Assembly: GCA_008921705.1 (NCBI GenBank)
Contig: VFFE01007030.1
Coordinates: 1,345,201-1,409,200, forward strand
Origin: Burhinus oedicnemus
Lineage: Eukaryota; Chordata; Aves; Charadriiformes; Burhinidae
Direction of reading: 5' to 3'
DNA: 64,000 nucleotides
Made by a program: the position numbers and the translations under genes. The notes below the pieces were generated by a model. The model made no database searches and was not told where the DNA came from. It saw nothing but the letters and a program-made list of their open reading frames with translations. Of the stretch, positions 1 to 14,500 are shown one piece after another. The stretch's first letter is position 1, and the number at the start of each line of letters is the position of its first letter.

Positions 1-1728
<1,728 letters not shown>

Positions 1729-3182
1729 CTAGAAGAAAAATATTGCTTCATTAGTTTTCTTTGCCTTCTCCCACATGCACTGTTTAAAGTGGATTTGTTT
1801 TAAATCCCTACATATCTAAGGACTTAATTTCTGTTCTGCTATCTTCAGAAGCTATATGCTTTATCACTGGAAGCCATTCCACAAATTATACCAAGCTCAT
1901 CTTTTTTGTAGCATGAGCAAAGAAAGCCTTCACCATTTGGAAAGGGCACAAGTGAGTTCACAGCATCCAAGAACAATTAAGGGAAAAGATTTACATTTTG
2001 GTATGTAGTGTTTTCTTTTAAAGGCACAGCATTTGTCAAGAATTCTTATTAGTTTAGTAAGCAAGAATTGAAAGAGGAAGCCACAGTGAGTCAACACCAT
2101 ACAAGAAAACATGAGATATGACAGCTGCAGGGGAAAGAAAACAGACATTTGAAGGAATTTCCAGCTTAAATAGCAAGCACCAAGACACAGCAGCAGCAAG
2201 GATTAGCTAGTGTATTTTTTCAGAGAAAAGCAAGCAAATGTGTCACTTAAAACCTAAAAATACTCAGTTTCAGTAAGTCAATCAGGAACTGAAAGAATAA
2301 TCTATTTTACACAGAGTGGAAAGATTCAACTTGCCTTACTAGGCTACAAATGCAGTTATTCCATATATTTGGAATAGTTGTCTCAGTCCCACAACTGCTT
2401 GTTCAAACACAAATCTCTGCACATCACCAATACCAATGGGCTCTATAACAGTTAATTCACATACAGTCCAATGTACGTGTGCACATGTGCCAAAAGTAAC
2501 AATCCCACTGGCTTTTTTTTTTTAAATCTTGTTAGAGTTTTAGAAGATCTCCAACTACTATTTTCCCACACCTTCGTTTCATTCCCTACCTATCCCAAGA
2601 GTAATGTAATGGTATTTTGTGTCACACGAAGACAGAATATTTTGTCTGCTTGCACAGTTCTTAACACATGGGAAAGTCACCACACAGCGACAGAATGTAC
2701 CTTCCTCCAGAGATTTACGGTCAAAACAAGCTCCGATATCCAAAACACAGGACATCTACATTACAGAAGATGTAAACACAAGACACATCTATAGTAGCAG
2801 CTAAGAACCAAATGTAACTCAGGTTTTGTTAATTAGAAAGCTCAAAAAGAGCACATTCACATGGCAGCACAGTTTAGTTATATACAGAACTACCAGATAA
2901 TAGTGTAGTAATGAGAGACGATTACCTCATTACCTTTACCCATCATGAGCCTTTGACCATCTCACACTAAAATTACATCCTCCTGCATAATGAATTACCT
3001 TTGTGTGCAGCTTAAACCATCAGAATGGGAAGCACGATGATTTTCTTAAAATTTACATCAAAATCCCTAGTTGAGGACATGCACTAGGGTTTTGTTAGCA
3101 GTGAGGCAGAGTGTAAAAGCGTGCTGACTGAAGCTTCATTAGAGATTAAGCCAATCCTTCCTGAAATTAAAAAATAAGAAGG

Positions 3183-3735
3183 TGCAATGGTTTTGGCTAG
3201 GATAGAGTTAATTTTCTTCAGAATAGCTCGTATAGTGCCATGTTTTGGATTTGTGATGAAAACAGTGATGATAACACACAGATGTTTTAGCTATTACTGA
3301 ACAGTGCTTACACAGTGTCAAGGCCTTTTCTGGTTCTCACGCTGCCACGGATAGGCTGGGGGTGGGCAAGCAGATGGGAGGGACATGGCTGGGACAGCTA
3401 ACCGAAGGGGTATTCCATGCCATAGCTTAGCAATAAAAGCTGGCAGGGAAGTTTGCCGGGGATGTCGTTGCTCAGGGGACTGACTGGGCATTGGTCACCT
3501 AGCAGTGAGCAATTAGTTTATTTCACTGTTTTTCTTGGTTTGGGGTTTGTTGGGTTTTTTTGTTTGGTTGGGTTTTTTAACTTATTAAATTGTCATTATC
3601 TCAACCCACAAGTTTTTTATTTTTGTATTTCATATATTATTCATTTTTACCCTTCCAATTCTCTTCCCACTAGCAGGGGGGAGGGGAGCAAGCAGCTGTG
3701 TGGTACTTAGCTGCCTACCAAGGTTAACCCACAAC
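3183..3735 (+). mobile_element. ERV LTR, bird endogenous-retrovirus type, solo (copy 1)
   Basis: About 550 bp. It starts with a TGnnATGGTTTTGGCTAGGATAGAG-like edge and ends with CCAAGGTTAACCCACAA. An LTR polyadenylation signal AATAAA lies at 3432-3437 in the context GCAATAAAAGCTGG. It is clearly homologous along its length to the LTR at 26246-26827: shared blocks include GAAAACAGTG(A/T)TGATAACACA, CAGTGCTTACACAGT and the 3' GGTTAA(A)CC. No internal gag/pol/env sequence flanks it, so it is a solo LTR. No convincing target-site duplication was seen. A G/T-rich stretch at about 3535-3580 lies within the 3' half. Edges are approximate. Confidence 0.8.
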
Positions 3736-5488
3736 TTATGTGAAAAACTCTCTGTATCACATCAGTAACAGTACACATTCTGCTGTCAAAGAATTCTGAA
3801 AAGGCAACAGAAAATTAAGACACTTAGATAACCTTTCTGGGGAAAACAATTTAAGTGAAATGAGCATGAGTAATTATAGAGACTTAGCAGAGAAATACAA
3901 CTAACATTATGTTACAAAGTCTTTTAAAAAGGAGACGAATGAAAACAAAAACCCATTTCCATTTTGGCCATCATGGCTTAAAAAGAATCATTGCTTTCTT
4001 TTTACTCAAGAGGGAGTACAAGAACATGAAAATAGCTCCAAGCTACGTGTACATTTTCAGCCTACTACACTGCATTTTGAACTAGTCCATATTGTTTTGC
4101 CTTTGCACTTTTCTCTTAAAAGGAAAAACATATCCTGAAAGTCATGCTTACTTGTTTTTAGTACATATTTCAGACAAGCAATGTAAAGAAAATTCCTCTG
4201 AATTCCACTCATCAACTGACAACAGCTCAGTTTGACAAGTTCAGATTACAATACATACTCTCAGAAGCACAGAAACTGAAGCACTAGTATACCTGGATAT
4301 GGCCTATACTAACCTTACTAAGCAACAAACCAGACTATTCCTCTATAAGCACTTCAGTTCTGGAACAAGTCCAAACGAATTCAGCAGGACCTCTGACAGG
4401 TGAGTTTGTGCAAAAATCAGTATTGCAATCTGTGAAAAAAATCAAATACACAATAGTAATGTTTCACTGTAATATTTGTTGTAAATTAACCTACAGTCTT
4501 TAAGTAGGTTGAGCAATGTGAAAAATTCATATTTTGCTAGAAGTTGCAAGTCAACAAGTAGTGTCCCAGTGTGACAAAGAGAAGCTGCCACTTTTTGTAC
4601 GTTGTGCAACAGTTGACTCATACTTGAAAAGCCAAAACAAGTGTCCAAACAGTAAGATCCTTATAAATAATCAAATTAGTGACGATGCTCCTTTTCACTG
4701 AAAACTCTTTAACCAGAAAGATTTTCTATCAGCCAATCATTTTCAGAAGCCTTGATAACATCGTTTCAAAGAAGCATAAGAAATTGAGTCAAAGAAAGAA
4801 GCTCAAAAACCTGACCCAACCAGTCAAAGCAGTGTCCCAAGTCATCAAGTCATCAATAACTGTCAGTGAACAACATTCCAGTAAGATACTGAAGACAGCA
4901 AGACTCCATGCTACCACAGACTTCAAATCTTAAAGATAAACTTGTCATAAATACTCTGCCACATTTGGCAGTGGGAGAAGGCTCACGGAGGTCGGTTTGC
5001 TCCCAAGTTCTTCACAATCCAAGAAAGATATAATGCTAGCAAAATTCAGGCCTGCTGAATGGTAAACAATGTGAAAAGAGAGAAATACGTTACAAATGAA
5101 GCCAGTACAGTCTGATCTGTGCAAATGACACTCAATCCAGACAGACTGCTTCTGAGCAAATATTCCACCAGAGAAAAGACAGACCTTGAGAGCAGTAAGT
5201 TTTAAGCTACTGCCACATAATTCTACCTGTTTCAGTCTGCTTTCAAAAGCAAGGAGGAACATAGATTCCAATTTTAACAGTAAAGCACTTGAGATGAGGT
5301 TTCATGCAAAGTAAGTTTTTCGACCCTTAATTTATGTAGAATGACTTATTTTCATAAGTAGTATTAATCTGGGTCATATCTAGTTTCTGAATTGTCCTAC
5401 TTTATAATTACGATAAACCTGACAGAGACTGTGACAAGAACCCTGTGGTATGAAGCTCAAAAAACCCATACTTACATATTATGTATAC

Positions 5489-5574
5489 TGTGGTTGTTGG
5501 TTTGTTTTGGGGGGTTTTTTGGTTTTTTTGGGTTTTTGGGTTTGTGTGGTTTTTTTGTTTTTTGGGTTTTTTTA
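5489..5574 (+). repeat. G/T low-complexity tract (T-runs broken by G-runs)
   Basis: Roughly 86 bases made almost only of G and T, with several runs of 3-6 G separated by T-runs. Such G-runs could in principle fold as a quadruplex on the plus strand. It sits inside RALA intron 1. Confidence 0.85.
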
Positions 5575-8500
5575 ATCTTCACAGTGCAAAATTGTTCGGG
5601 GGTCAGAAGATAAACACAGGCTTGCCCTGTAGTAGAATCCTATGTCACCCTACAGCAGAGAGAGGTTCACACAGAGCCAAGCAGGGTGTTGTCAATAGCT
5701 GTATTATCCATTTATACAGGTCAGCTTTTTACCACACCCATTGGTAATCCCCATCACAGCAATACAGCTGATGACATAAACGAAAGTTTATTTTTAAACA
5801 GTTCTTTGTGTAGCCCAATAAGTTGGAAGGGAAGTGAAAGCTTAACTGGCTCAACAACATACTGCCATACCTTCACTCAGAAGGGCAAGAGCATTGTCTA
5901 ACCACTATGCTATGGATCACTCTTCACCTCCACTGCAGATAAACTCCTAGGAAACTGCCCTTTTCCAACATGCTTGAGCAGATAAGGGCACAAATAAATG
6001 AATCTCAGTGGCTGCCCCGCCAAAGTAAGCAGTTCTCAAAGCTGCTACAGCTGCTCATTGCCTGCTTGCAGATAACCACCCCCACAATTCTGTGCTCCAT
6101 TTAATGGCAGGCTTCCAGTTGGAGCTAGGATCATTTTTATAGAGCCAGGTTAGGAAGCAATTAGATTAAATCAAAAAAACTGCAAGAATAGGAATTATAA
6201 TTTATGTTACCATCAGCAACGGTATCTTGTCCAACAGTCTAGAAATCTGGTCAATGGAAAGAAGAGTATGTAGCTAAATAACTTAAGATCATCCTACATG
6301 ATGAAGATCATATAGGAAGAGAAACTTGTAGCTGGAGTTGTAAAACTGTTGCCTGTCTTGAGTGACGGGCTTCGACCTGTATCAGTACTAACTTCTCCAG
6401 AGTTTCACACCTTACATTGCAGGTCCTCTGTGCAAGAAATACAATCTCTAGTCCCCAGTGGATTCAAACACAACGTTCAGCTCTATCTAGCAGAACAGTG
6501 AGCTGGAGAGCGTTCCTCTAACGGGACTTGGACAATGTAAGCATCATGATTCTGTGTTAATTTCTGCATAAAGTCTTGGAGCACAGAGTGGTTATCCAGA
6601 TCCACAAGATCAGGTGCCAGCAATAAAAGAGGTTTTCATCTCCAGGGACAGTGTTTTCAGGGAAGATATCTTTGCAAGTACATGGTAGGGAGGGAGAAAA
6701 AAAAAAAGAAAAAAGTAGGAGGAATCTTTGATCTCACTAGTGCATTAGTCTTTATTTTGTCCTCCCATCTACTTCTTCAACCCAGTAAATTGAGACCTAA
6801 AAACGTGCTTTTGGGTGACAAAAAAAACTTATATCCTTTTTATACCCTCAGTCATATTGCTTATCTGATCAAATTCAGAAGACTCCTCTTAAATTATCCT
6901 ATTTCTCAGATGACTTTCTTACAGAATAACTTGCTCCAAAACAATTAAACAAAGCATGCTTCCTTACATATCTGTGCCTTTTGTCCTCTACTTCCCTCCT
7001 CAACACAATAATCCCAACGGGCATACAATAAAAGGGAGCAAAAACAGCGGCCAACAGAATAGTTGTGTACCAGCCCAAGCAAGGCAACATACATGCAGTT
7101 GAGATTGCTTCCTTTCCTTCACAGGGAACACCGGTACAGATTTCTCCCTCTTTAGCTAGCAGCACATATTCAGGAAACTTATGGGAACAATCATATCCAA
7201 GACACCTAAACCTCTGTGAAAGTGTACCAAAAAACGGCCAATAGGCCAAAAATTAAGAACAGAACGTATGATCAGAGTAATTTTCTTAGAGAATGTGACT
7301 AGAAGAGGTCAAGAAGTTACTCTGTCCATTTTGATCCCCTGGAGTCTTGTAAATGCAACGTCAGTGAGAGCAGACCAGGGAAGGAGAAGCATTACACTGA
7401 AGTCGCATCATTACAGGCACAAATTCAGCTGGCATCTTCTGCAGTGCTGTACATAAAGTTGAATGCAGGCTTTGTGGAAGTGCAGTTGTCCTTAACAGGA
7501 CAACTTTGATTTGCTGCAGGCATTTGTTTGAAGGGGACTAGTTAAACATAGCTTTGTGTTTAGAGATAGTTGGTACGTTTAGTATAGTAGATTCTAGTTA
7601 ATAAGTAGAGATAGTGATGCCTTTCTTCAATTACAAAACAATTTCTTATATGGTTGTTTTTACAGCCTTCATAAAACTATGACATCAAAACTGAATTCCA
7701 GTTCTTTTGTTTCCTTCCCTTTAAGAGAAGATTACATAAAGGTTTGCAAGACTGTCATATTAACCTCATTACCCACTCACTTTTATGATGAATAACTTTG
7801 TTCCCTGAAGACTGTTTTATATAATGAGCACCAATTACAACCGGTAGCTCATACATCACAGCATCTGCATTTACTCTGTTTTTTTAACCAAGTTAGAATT
7901 TGATACATTTGAAGGAACAGGAATAATTTAATTGAAATATGAGCTACCTGCACAATACTAAGAACTACAGTTAGTACACTTTGACCAGAATACTTCCAGA
8001 AAGGGAAAATATTGTATCAATCACTTACTGAAAAATTAAAGGAATTTTAGTAAGGGAGACTCATGGTCTTCTACACAAATAACTAGATCATTTTTTCAGT
8101 CGCCTGCACTACACTGTGTACTTTACACTTAATATAATCTATCAACTCCAGAAACATCAGCTACAACTTTTTATCTCATTCTGAAGTGAAAGTTTATACT
8201 AATTATTTGACAGTAACCCCATCTTCTAAAGTGAGTTTGAATATTATCCAAAGTTTTTTAATTCCCACAAAGTGATTCACAACTCTGTTGCCTCACATGA
8301 CCTACAAATTACAAGTTCAGCTTTCTGAGAAAAAGTGCAGGACCAAGAATTTTAAGAATCTTCAACATATTTCATGTCCCCAGGGACCGTCAAGCAATAT
8401 AATCTTATCTGTTATTAAAAGATCACAGTTTCATCCAGTTACTTCATTGTTTATTGAGTCCTGTAGTTTCAGTTTGGTTAACAACAGCAAAATTATGCTT

Positions 8501-11500
8501 GAGAATGCATTGTTTGAAAATGATCAGCACAGACTAGCGTACTAGATGCAAAATTTCTGGAAGACACCTCAGGAATGACTCAGATATTCCTGCAACAAAA
8601 ATATTCCTGGAAATGGAGGGAGGCAACTCCAGGCAAGCAGAGCCTAACCCTCCCAACAGCTGTTTCCAATTACAATATTCAAACTAGATCAGCAGAAACA
8701 CCCCACAACCCAGAAACAGACAGAATATATGAGGATATAGGATGGGATACATGATGGCAGCTGCTTTAAGAACTAGAGAGTAAGGAATTTTTTTTCAGTT
8801 AGATCAGCATTATTTTAATAAATGTCATTCCATGTGTCAAGTTTGACTAGTGTTTTTATTACAGTTTAAACACGCAACATCTGTCAAGCTCTGCACAAAG
8901 TAACATCAGTATTTTATTAAGAACAAATATTTCAAATTAAATAATCACTATAAATTCTAAGTAGTAGCCTAAAGAAAGAGGAAGCCAAACCCAAATATTC
9001 AAACCTATCGTAGAAATGACTAGTCTCATTGGACAATGAAACAGGCCACCTGAACCTCAACCTCAGAACAAGTCAAACACTTTCACAGTAAGTCCTTTCC
9101 TTTCTCCTGAAAATAATCCTTTGACATAAACCTGTTTAACTGGGAATTAGGATTCATAGCTTCCCATGACTTTAACAAGCAGTTAAGCCACATTCAAGGT
9201 TTGGTAAGAACGCTTCTTTCCAAAGCTTTCTAGTGCACACCACAAAAGGTGCTTGTCTCTCTAACACCCACAAAACAAATTTACTAAGGTGACGACACAT
9301 CTACTAAGAAAAGTAAAGGGTAGAAAACTGACTTAAGTTCTATCTCTCAGCAGCAGCAAATCTCCTCAAGCAAAAGACCTACATTTCCCAGCTTCTTGAG
9401 ACACATACTTCGAACTGTAATAATATCCAGGTGCTGAGACTAGAAGAGTCAATCAGTGACCTCTTCACCAAGTAACTGAGGCCCCATCCATCCTATAAAG
9501 AACAGTGGTCCCCACACGTGGGCAGCTCTGTGCTCTTAGGACATCATTGCAGGAATTGAGATCCCTCCAACTAATCCACTAGTGAACAGTAAACAAGTTC
9601 ACAGCCTTCCAGCAGTCTCCCCAAGGCTCCACAGGGCCTTAGTGCCAGCTTCTGGGTACAGCCATGAACCACACAGCAGCTTCTGAAGTGAGAATAGATA
9701 TGTATTACATGCATTTTAAGTCACCATTTTCGCATTTTGTTACCAAAAAGCCTCTTTGGCATCCTGCAAGATGACTTCTGGGGAGGCACTTCCATAAAGA
9801 AATTTCTTGGAACTCATATGGAGCAGCACAAGAAAACCCTGACAAACTTAACAGAAGAAATAGTCTGGAAAAAACCTCAAGGTCTTACGATTTTTAAACC
9901 TTGCAGCGTACTGAAAAAAAATTAAGCCGCTACATTATTGTCCACATAAAGAGCTGACAAAACACACACTAGCCCAACCATGTGTGTCTGCAAGGCTGAC
10001 ATAAACTGAACCTGCCAGAGTCTGACTGATACTCCCATATCCTTCCTTTCCATGGCACTGGTGTTTGCAACAACTAGGTGGCAAAGCAGTTCAGAAGTCC
10101 CTCTAGACAAAAAATAACCTATGCTGGTTTTCAGACAGATTAGCTACCTAAACAAGCTTGCCGGCACAAAAGACAGACCAGAACAACACATAGCTGAGCA
10201 TGGCAAAAGCTGAACTGCAGCACCTCCAGCCTACAAACACTGTGGAAAAACAACAAATGTTACAAGGTTCCTCAAGTGCAATTTAGCACTGTTGAAGATT
10301 CCTCACTTTTAAAAAAGTTATGTGATGGCTATTATAGAACATTTGGAAGAATTCTAGATACTTGCAATGGCTTAGCTGGACTGATTCAGAGATCAGTGGG
10401 AAAAGAAGCAAACTCAAGCGCAGCACCTAGGTTAACACCAGCAGCAAGCTTGTTTTCATAGTTCAATGGACTAGTTATACTATGAAGTAATTTTGGTAAT
10501 ATACACATTTAACATGAGAGTCTAGAATACTGTTTCTGCTTCTGCAAGTTCATTACATGGCTGGTGTCCTATCTTAGTCTATTCTAATCACAGAGGGAAC
10601 TTAGCTTTCTGAGGCTGACAGTGTTGAAATGTTGCTTTAACACAAAGCGCAAGAGTCATGTCTTCTTAGATTAAATTTCTATAAATGGAGGTCTGTAATC
10701 TAGAATATTAACAGAAGGCATTAATTTTGTATTGATTTAACATTACATACCATGAATTAACAGAAATTGTTCATTCTTCTACCACAGCTGCTGTTACATG
10801 TCACTAGCCTGTCAAAGGTATCCATGCTACAGACTTCCACGGATTCAGAGGCAAGACAGACAAACAGGTACTATGGTACTACAGCCAATTTTCTAGCACA
10901 AGCAAAACTAAGGAGGGATGAAAGGCTGAAAGAGAAGAGGGGGACATCTGCAGAAGAGGCTCCCATACCAAATACCCCTAATCAAGTCTCCTGACAGAAG
11001 TCGAATTACATTCATGGGAGATGCTCCGTAAAGCTGCTACTACTGGATTTTATTCATCATTTGATATACAAGACATTTTCCCCTCCCCCTTCATAAAACA
11101 TGAAGGGCAAGGCACAGCCTACAAGGGTGAATTTTAGTAACACAGGATCAACAACTCGGGTTCTTAAGTTAGTGCTATTCAACTAAGGACTGAGGGATGA
11201 ACTTCAAGGACACTTTTAAGCTAGTGTCACCAGACACTACGGCCATTTTCACTCTGTGTTTCAAGTGCAAGAAAGCACATTTGGAAGCTCACTTTTGACT
11301 GATAAGTCAGGCATCACTCACACTTGTACAGACCTGCTGCTTCCAGCTGTTCTGGAAAGCAAAAAAAATGACAGAGTTCCCTCAAAGGCACTAAGCCAGA
11401 CCTTGCAGCATGAGCCTTAAGAGTTCACTTTTAAGAGCAGTTCAACAGCTCTGCATTCAAAAAACTGCTCACAGCATATTCAGTACCATAAACCCAGCTT

Positions 11501-14500
11501 TTTTTGTCAAGCATATTTCAAAAGAAATCTCAACCACATCACTGTGTCCTTTTTGCCCCTGTACACTTACACTTCAGCATTCACTAAAGAAATTTAAGGA
11601 AGATTTAAATATAAGCATTTTGACTTGGCTTGATGAAGTAAATTCCTTAAACAAAGTCTAAAGACGGCTTCCAAAAGACATACTTAAAAAATATAGGTTT
11701 GCCAGAACAAGTCCATAAATCAGGTTTTCCTCTAACACAAGTATCTCATTAATTGTTAACAACCTTATACTCTTCCTTTAGTTAGAAGTTCAGAATGTCA
11801 GATGTGCATTTTCTAGAAAAACTAAATATCCATATGGTCACTTTTACAGCCAGAAAGGATGACTTAAGATCCATACTCACTAAACTCAGAACTCCACCCA
11901 AATAGTTTCACTGCTCTTATAGGCAGTGAAGTTAACTTGTGACACAGAAATCTATAAACAAATGGTATCTGGAAAGCAAAACCAAGTACCCACTAGGCTC
12001 ACAGCAGGCTGCACTCAACACTTAAGGAATCTTATAAGAGAGATGCCATCCATGTATTCTGGCTGGTGGAAGCAGCCTTGTGTTGCAGGCATCTCGCTTC
12101 ACAGTGAGACAAGTTCTGGTGTTGATAGCTCAGGGAGTTTATCCTGCTCAAAACTAAGTTGTTTTGCCTCATTAGCCAATCATATAGTAATACGGTGAAA
12201 ACTCACATGAACACTCCTAAATTCTTTCAAGGTATTAGCACAGACAGAATGAACACAGAAGCCTTGTTTGAATATCACTCCTATGAAATTCTTGACATAG
12301 AAAAAGTTTAAGCTTTCAAATAAAGCATTTTTGAGGCAGGCACTGCCTTCTTCCGTGTGGTCAGTGCTTAGCTGGATGAAGGTCCAACAAAAGTGTACCA
12401 AAATACACTATCCTTCACATTTTATTAATTAGCTTCTGGCAACGAAGGATGCATGTAACAAGTGTTTCAGAGGTGCAAGCATATTTATACCAAAGGCCAC
12501 AGCACAAATGGTGCAAGCACACAGGAACGAACACAGGCCATTAGCAAGAGACATCAAGAAGCAGGTACCACCAAATTCTCTGTCTCCTCTTCACAAATAC
12601 AGGCAAGTGTTCTCTCTCCCCACAGGCAGACTGCATTAATACAGCAGCCAAACGGAACCTAATAAAATAGGAGCATGTTGGATTTTGCAGTTCAAAAAAT
12701 TCCTTTTATTCCTCTAAGGAATCATCCAGCTGTAGCAAATAAATTTCATTAGTGAAATCTGACTTGGCAAAGTAAGTTACTTCATTCATTTTATGACTTT
12801 GCCATCTGTTTTACCACCCAATTAGAAATGTGTAAGTACTCTTTTGTAGTGTTATTGTAAGAGCATTACTTTTGTAGCCATTTTTTTTCCAATAACTTCT
12901 CCTCCTGTTTACATTCCATGCAGTGCAAATTGCTCCTTCTAAAATCCTAATCATTTTTCTGTTTTATTCAGTGGAAAAGGATTTCATATGCATGACTCAC
13001 TGAATGAGACTGGTTTGCAAATATACAGAGTTGTGACTAACCTTTTGAGTAGGTCATTCAAGGACACAAGTGGTTATAGACCTGACGCTGCCTGGTAATA
13101 TGGCATTCATGAAGTTGAAACACTGTTTAGTCTGATCCCTCCCCATTTTTAGATGCTGTTTATCCTAAAACTACTAGATCTATGATTTGAAAAATTGGTA
13201 GAGTCAATCTAGTAGAACTAAAAGACCCAACTGGGTGATCAATTGTCTTTTAGTTCAATGTGTTTGCCAACCATATGATACATGTAGAGTTTCATGACTA
13301 TTTCACATATTACGGACATAAAACATGCAGTGGCTAGAAACGGATGGCATTCAGTTCATGAACCTAGTATGAAATTATTAATATTGAGGTCAATTTATCA
13401 ATTTCCACATTAAGTGCCAGTGCAAGGTGGTTTTGCCCTGCTTAAAATACTGATGAGACTGTTCTTGCAGTACCACAGAAGACACTTCCAAGTTAAACGT
13501 TCTCAAATTGTAAACTAGTAAGTTTTCAAAATTGCTTTTTGTTCCTATTTGAACTCTTATAGCTTTTATCATGCACATGATAATTCAGAACATTGCAGAT
13601 CTGTTAAATGACCTACAAGAACGTAAGTGTGTACGTTCTAAGTTTTAACAGAACAAGCTCTCTAAAAATGTTCTTTATACAGCAATGTATGTAAAAATCA
13701 TGGATCAGTTTCTGAACACAGAAGCAAGCATAACATTCATTTTAGACTATCTGGGTAACCAAGTGAAGCAGCTATAAAAACCTTCTGATAAACAACCTAA
13801 AAAAATAGTTTTGTAATCACCCTCCAAAGGCAAGGAGCCTTGGAAAAGGCACTGTTAAGAATGTATACTATTGCACATCACTAGACAGATCTCAAGCATG
13901 TCTCTCTTCCAGACACGCAACGCAAAAGCCAAAGGCATTCCAGCGGTGGTCACAGACCAAATCCGGTTTATTTTAAAGGTTAATGTCCCCAGGGAAGAAC
14001 CACTGTAAAAGTCTGTCTATGGTAAAATCCGATATCTTTATCAACATTCGTTTTAATTCTACATGTGTTGCAATGCTAAACACTACCAAGTGTGAGCTGT
14101 ATTCCTTCCTGTACACACGAACTTTTAAATTCCAGTGAGAAGTACATGACCTAATACCTTTTCGATGTTGCATGGTGTAATATAGGATTTCCTCTGGCCT
14201 ACAAAACCTTCACTACTGCTGACTTATGAAAACATTTTATTTCCAGCTGGTCACTTGCATACTTTCAATTCAGCTGCGGCACTTCTAATAGCATCGGTTC
14301 TCCACAGAGTCAGAAGCTAATTTTACAGCTTTTTTCCTTGAGGGGTTTTACATTAATACACACAATCCGAGTCATACATAAAGTCTGGAAAAGTTAGTGT
14401 TGTTAAAACCCATTCCTGTTGTTCACAGATAATGGTTAACATGAAAGATCTTAGTCTGTTGAGAAACAGAAATTACGTTCCTGAAAGTCTCTCCTTCAAA

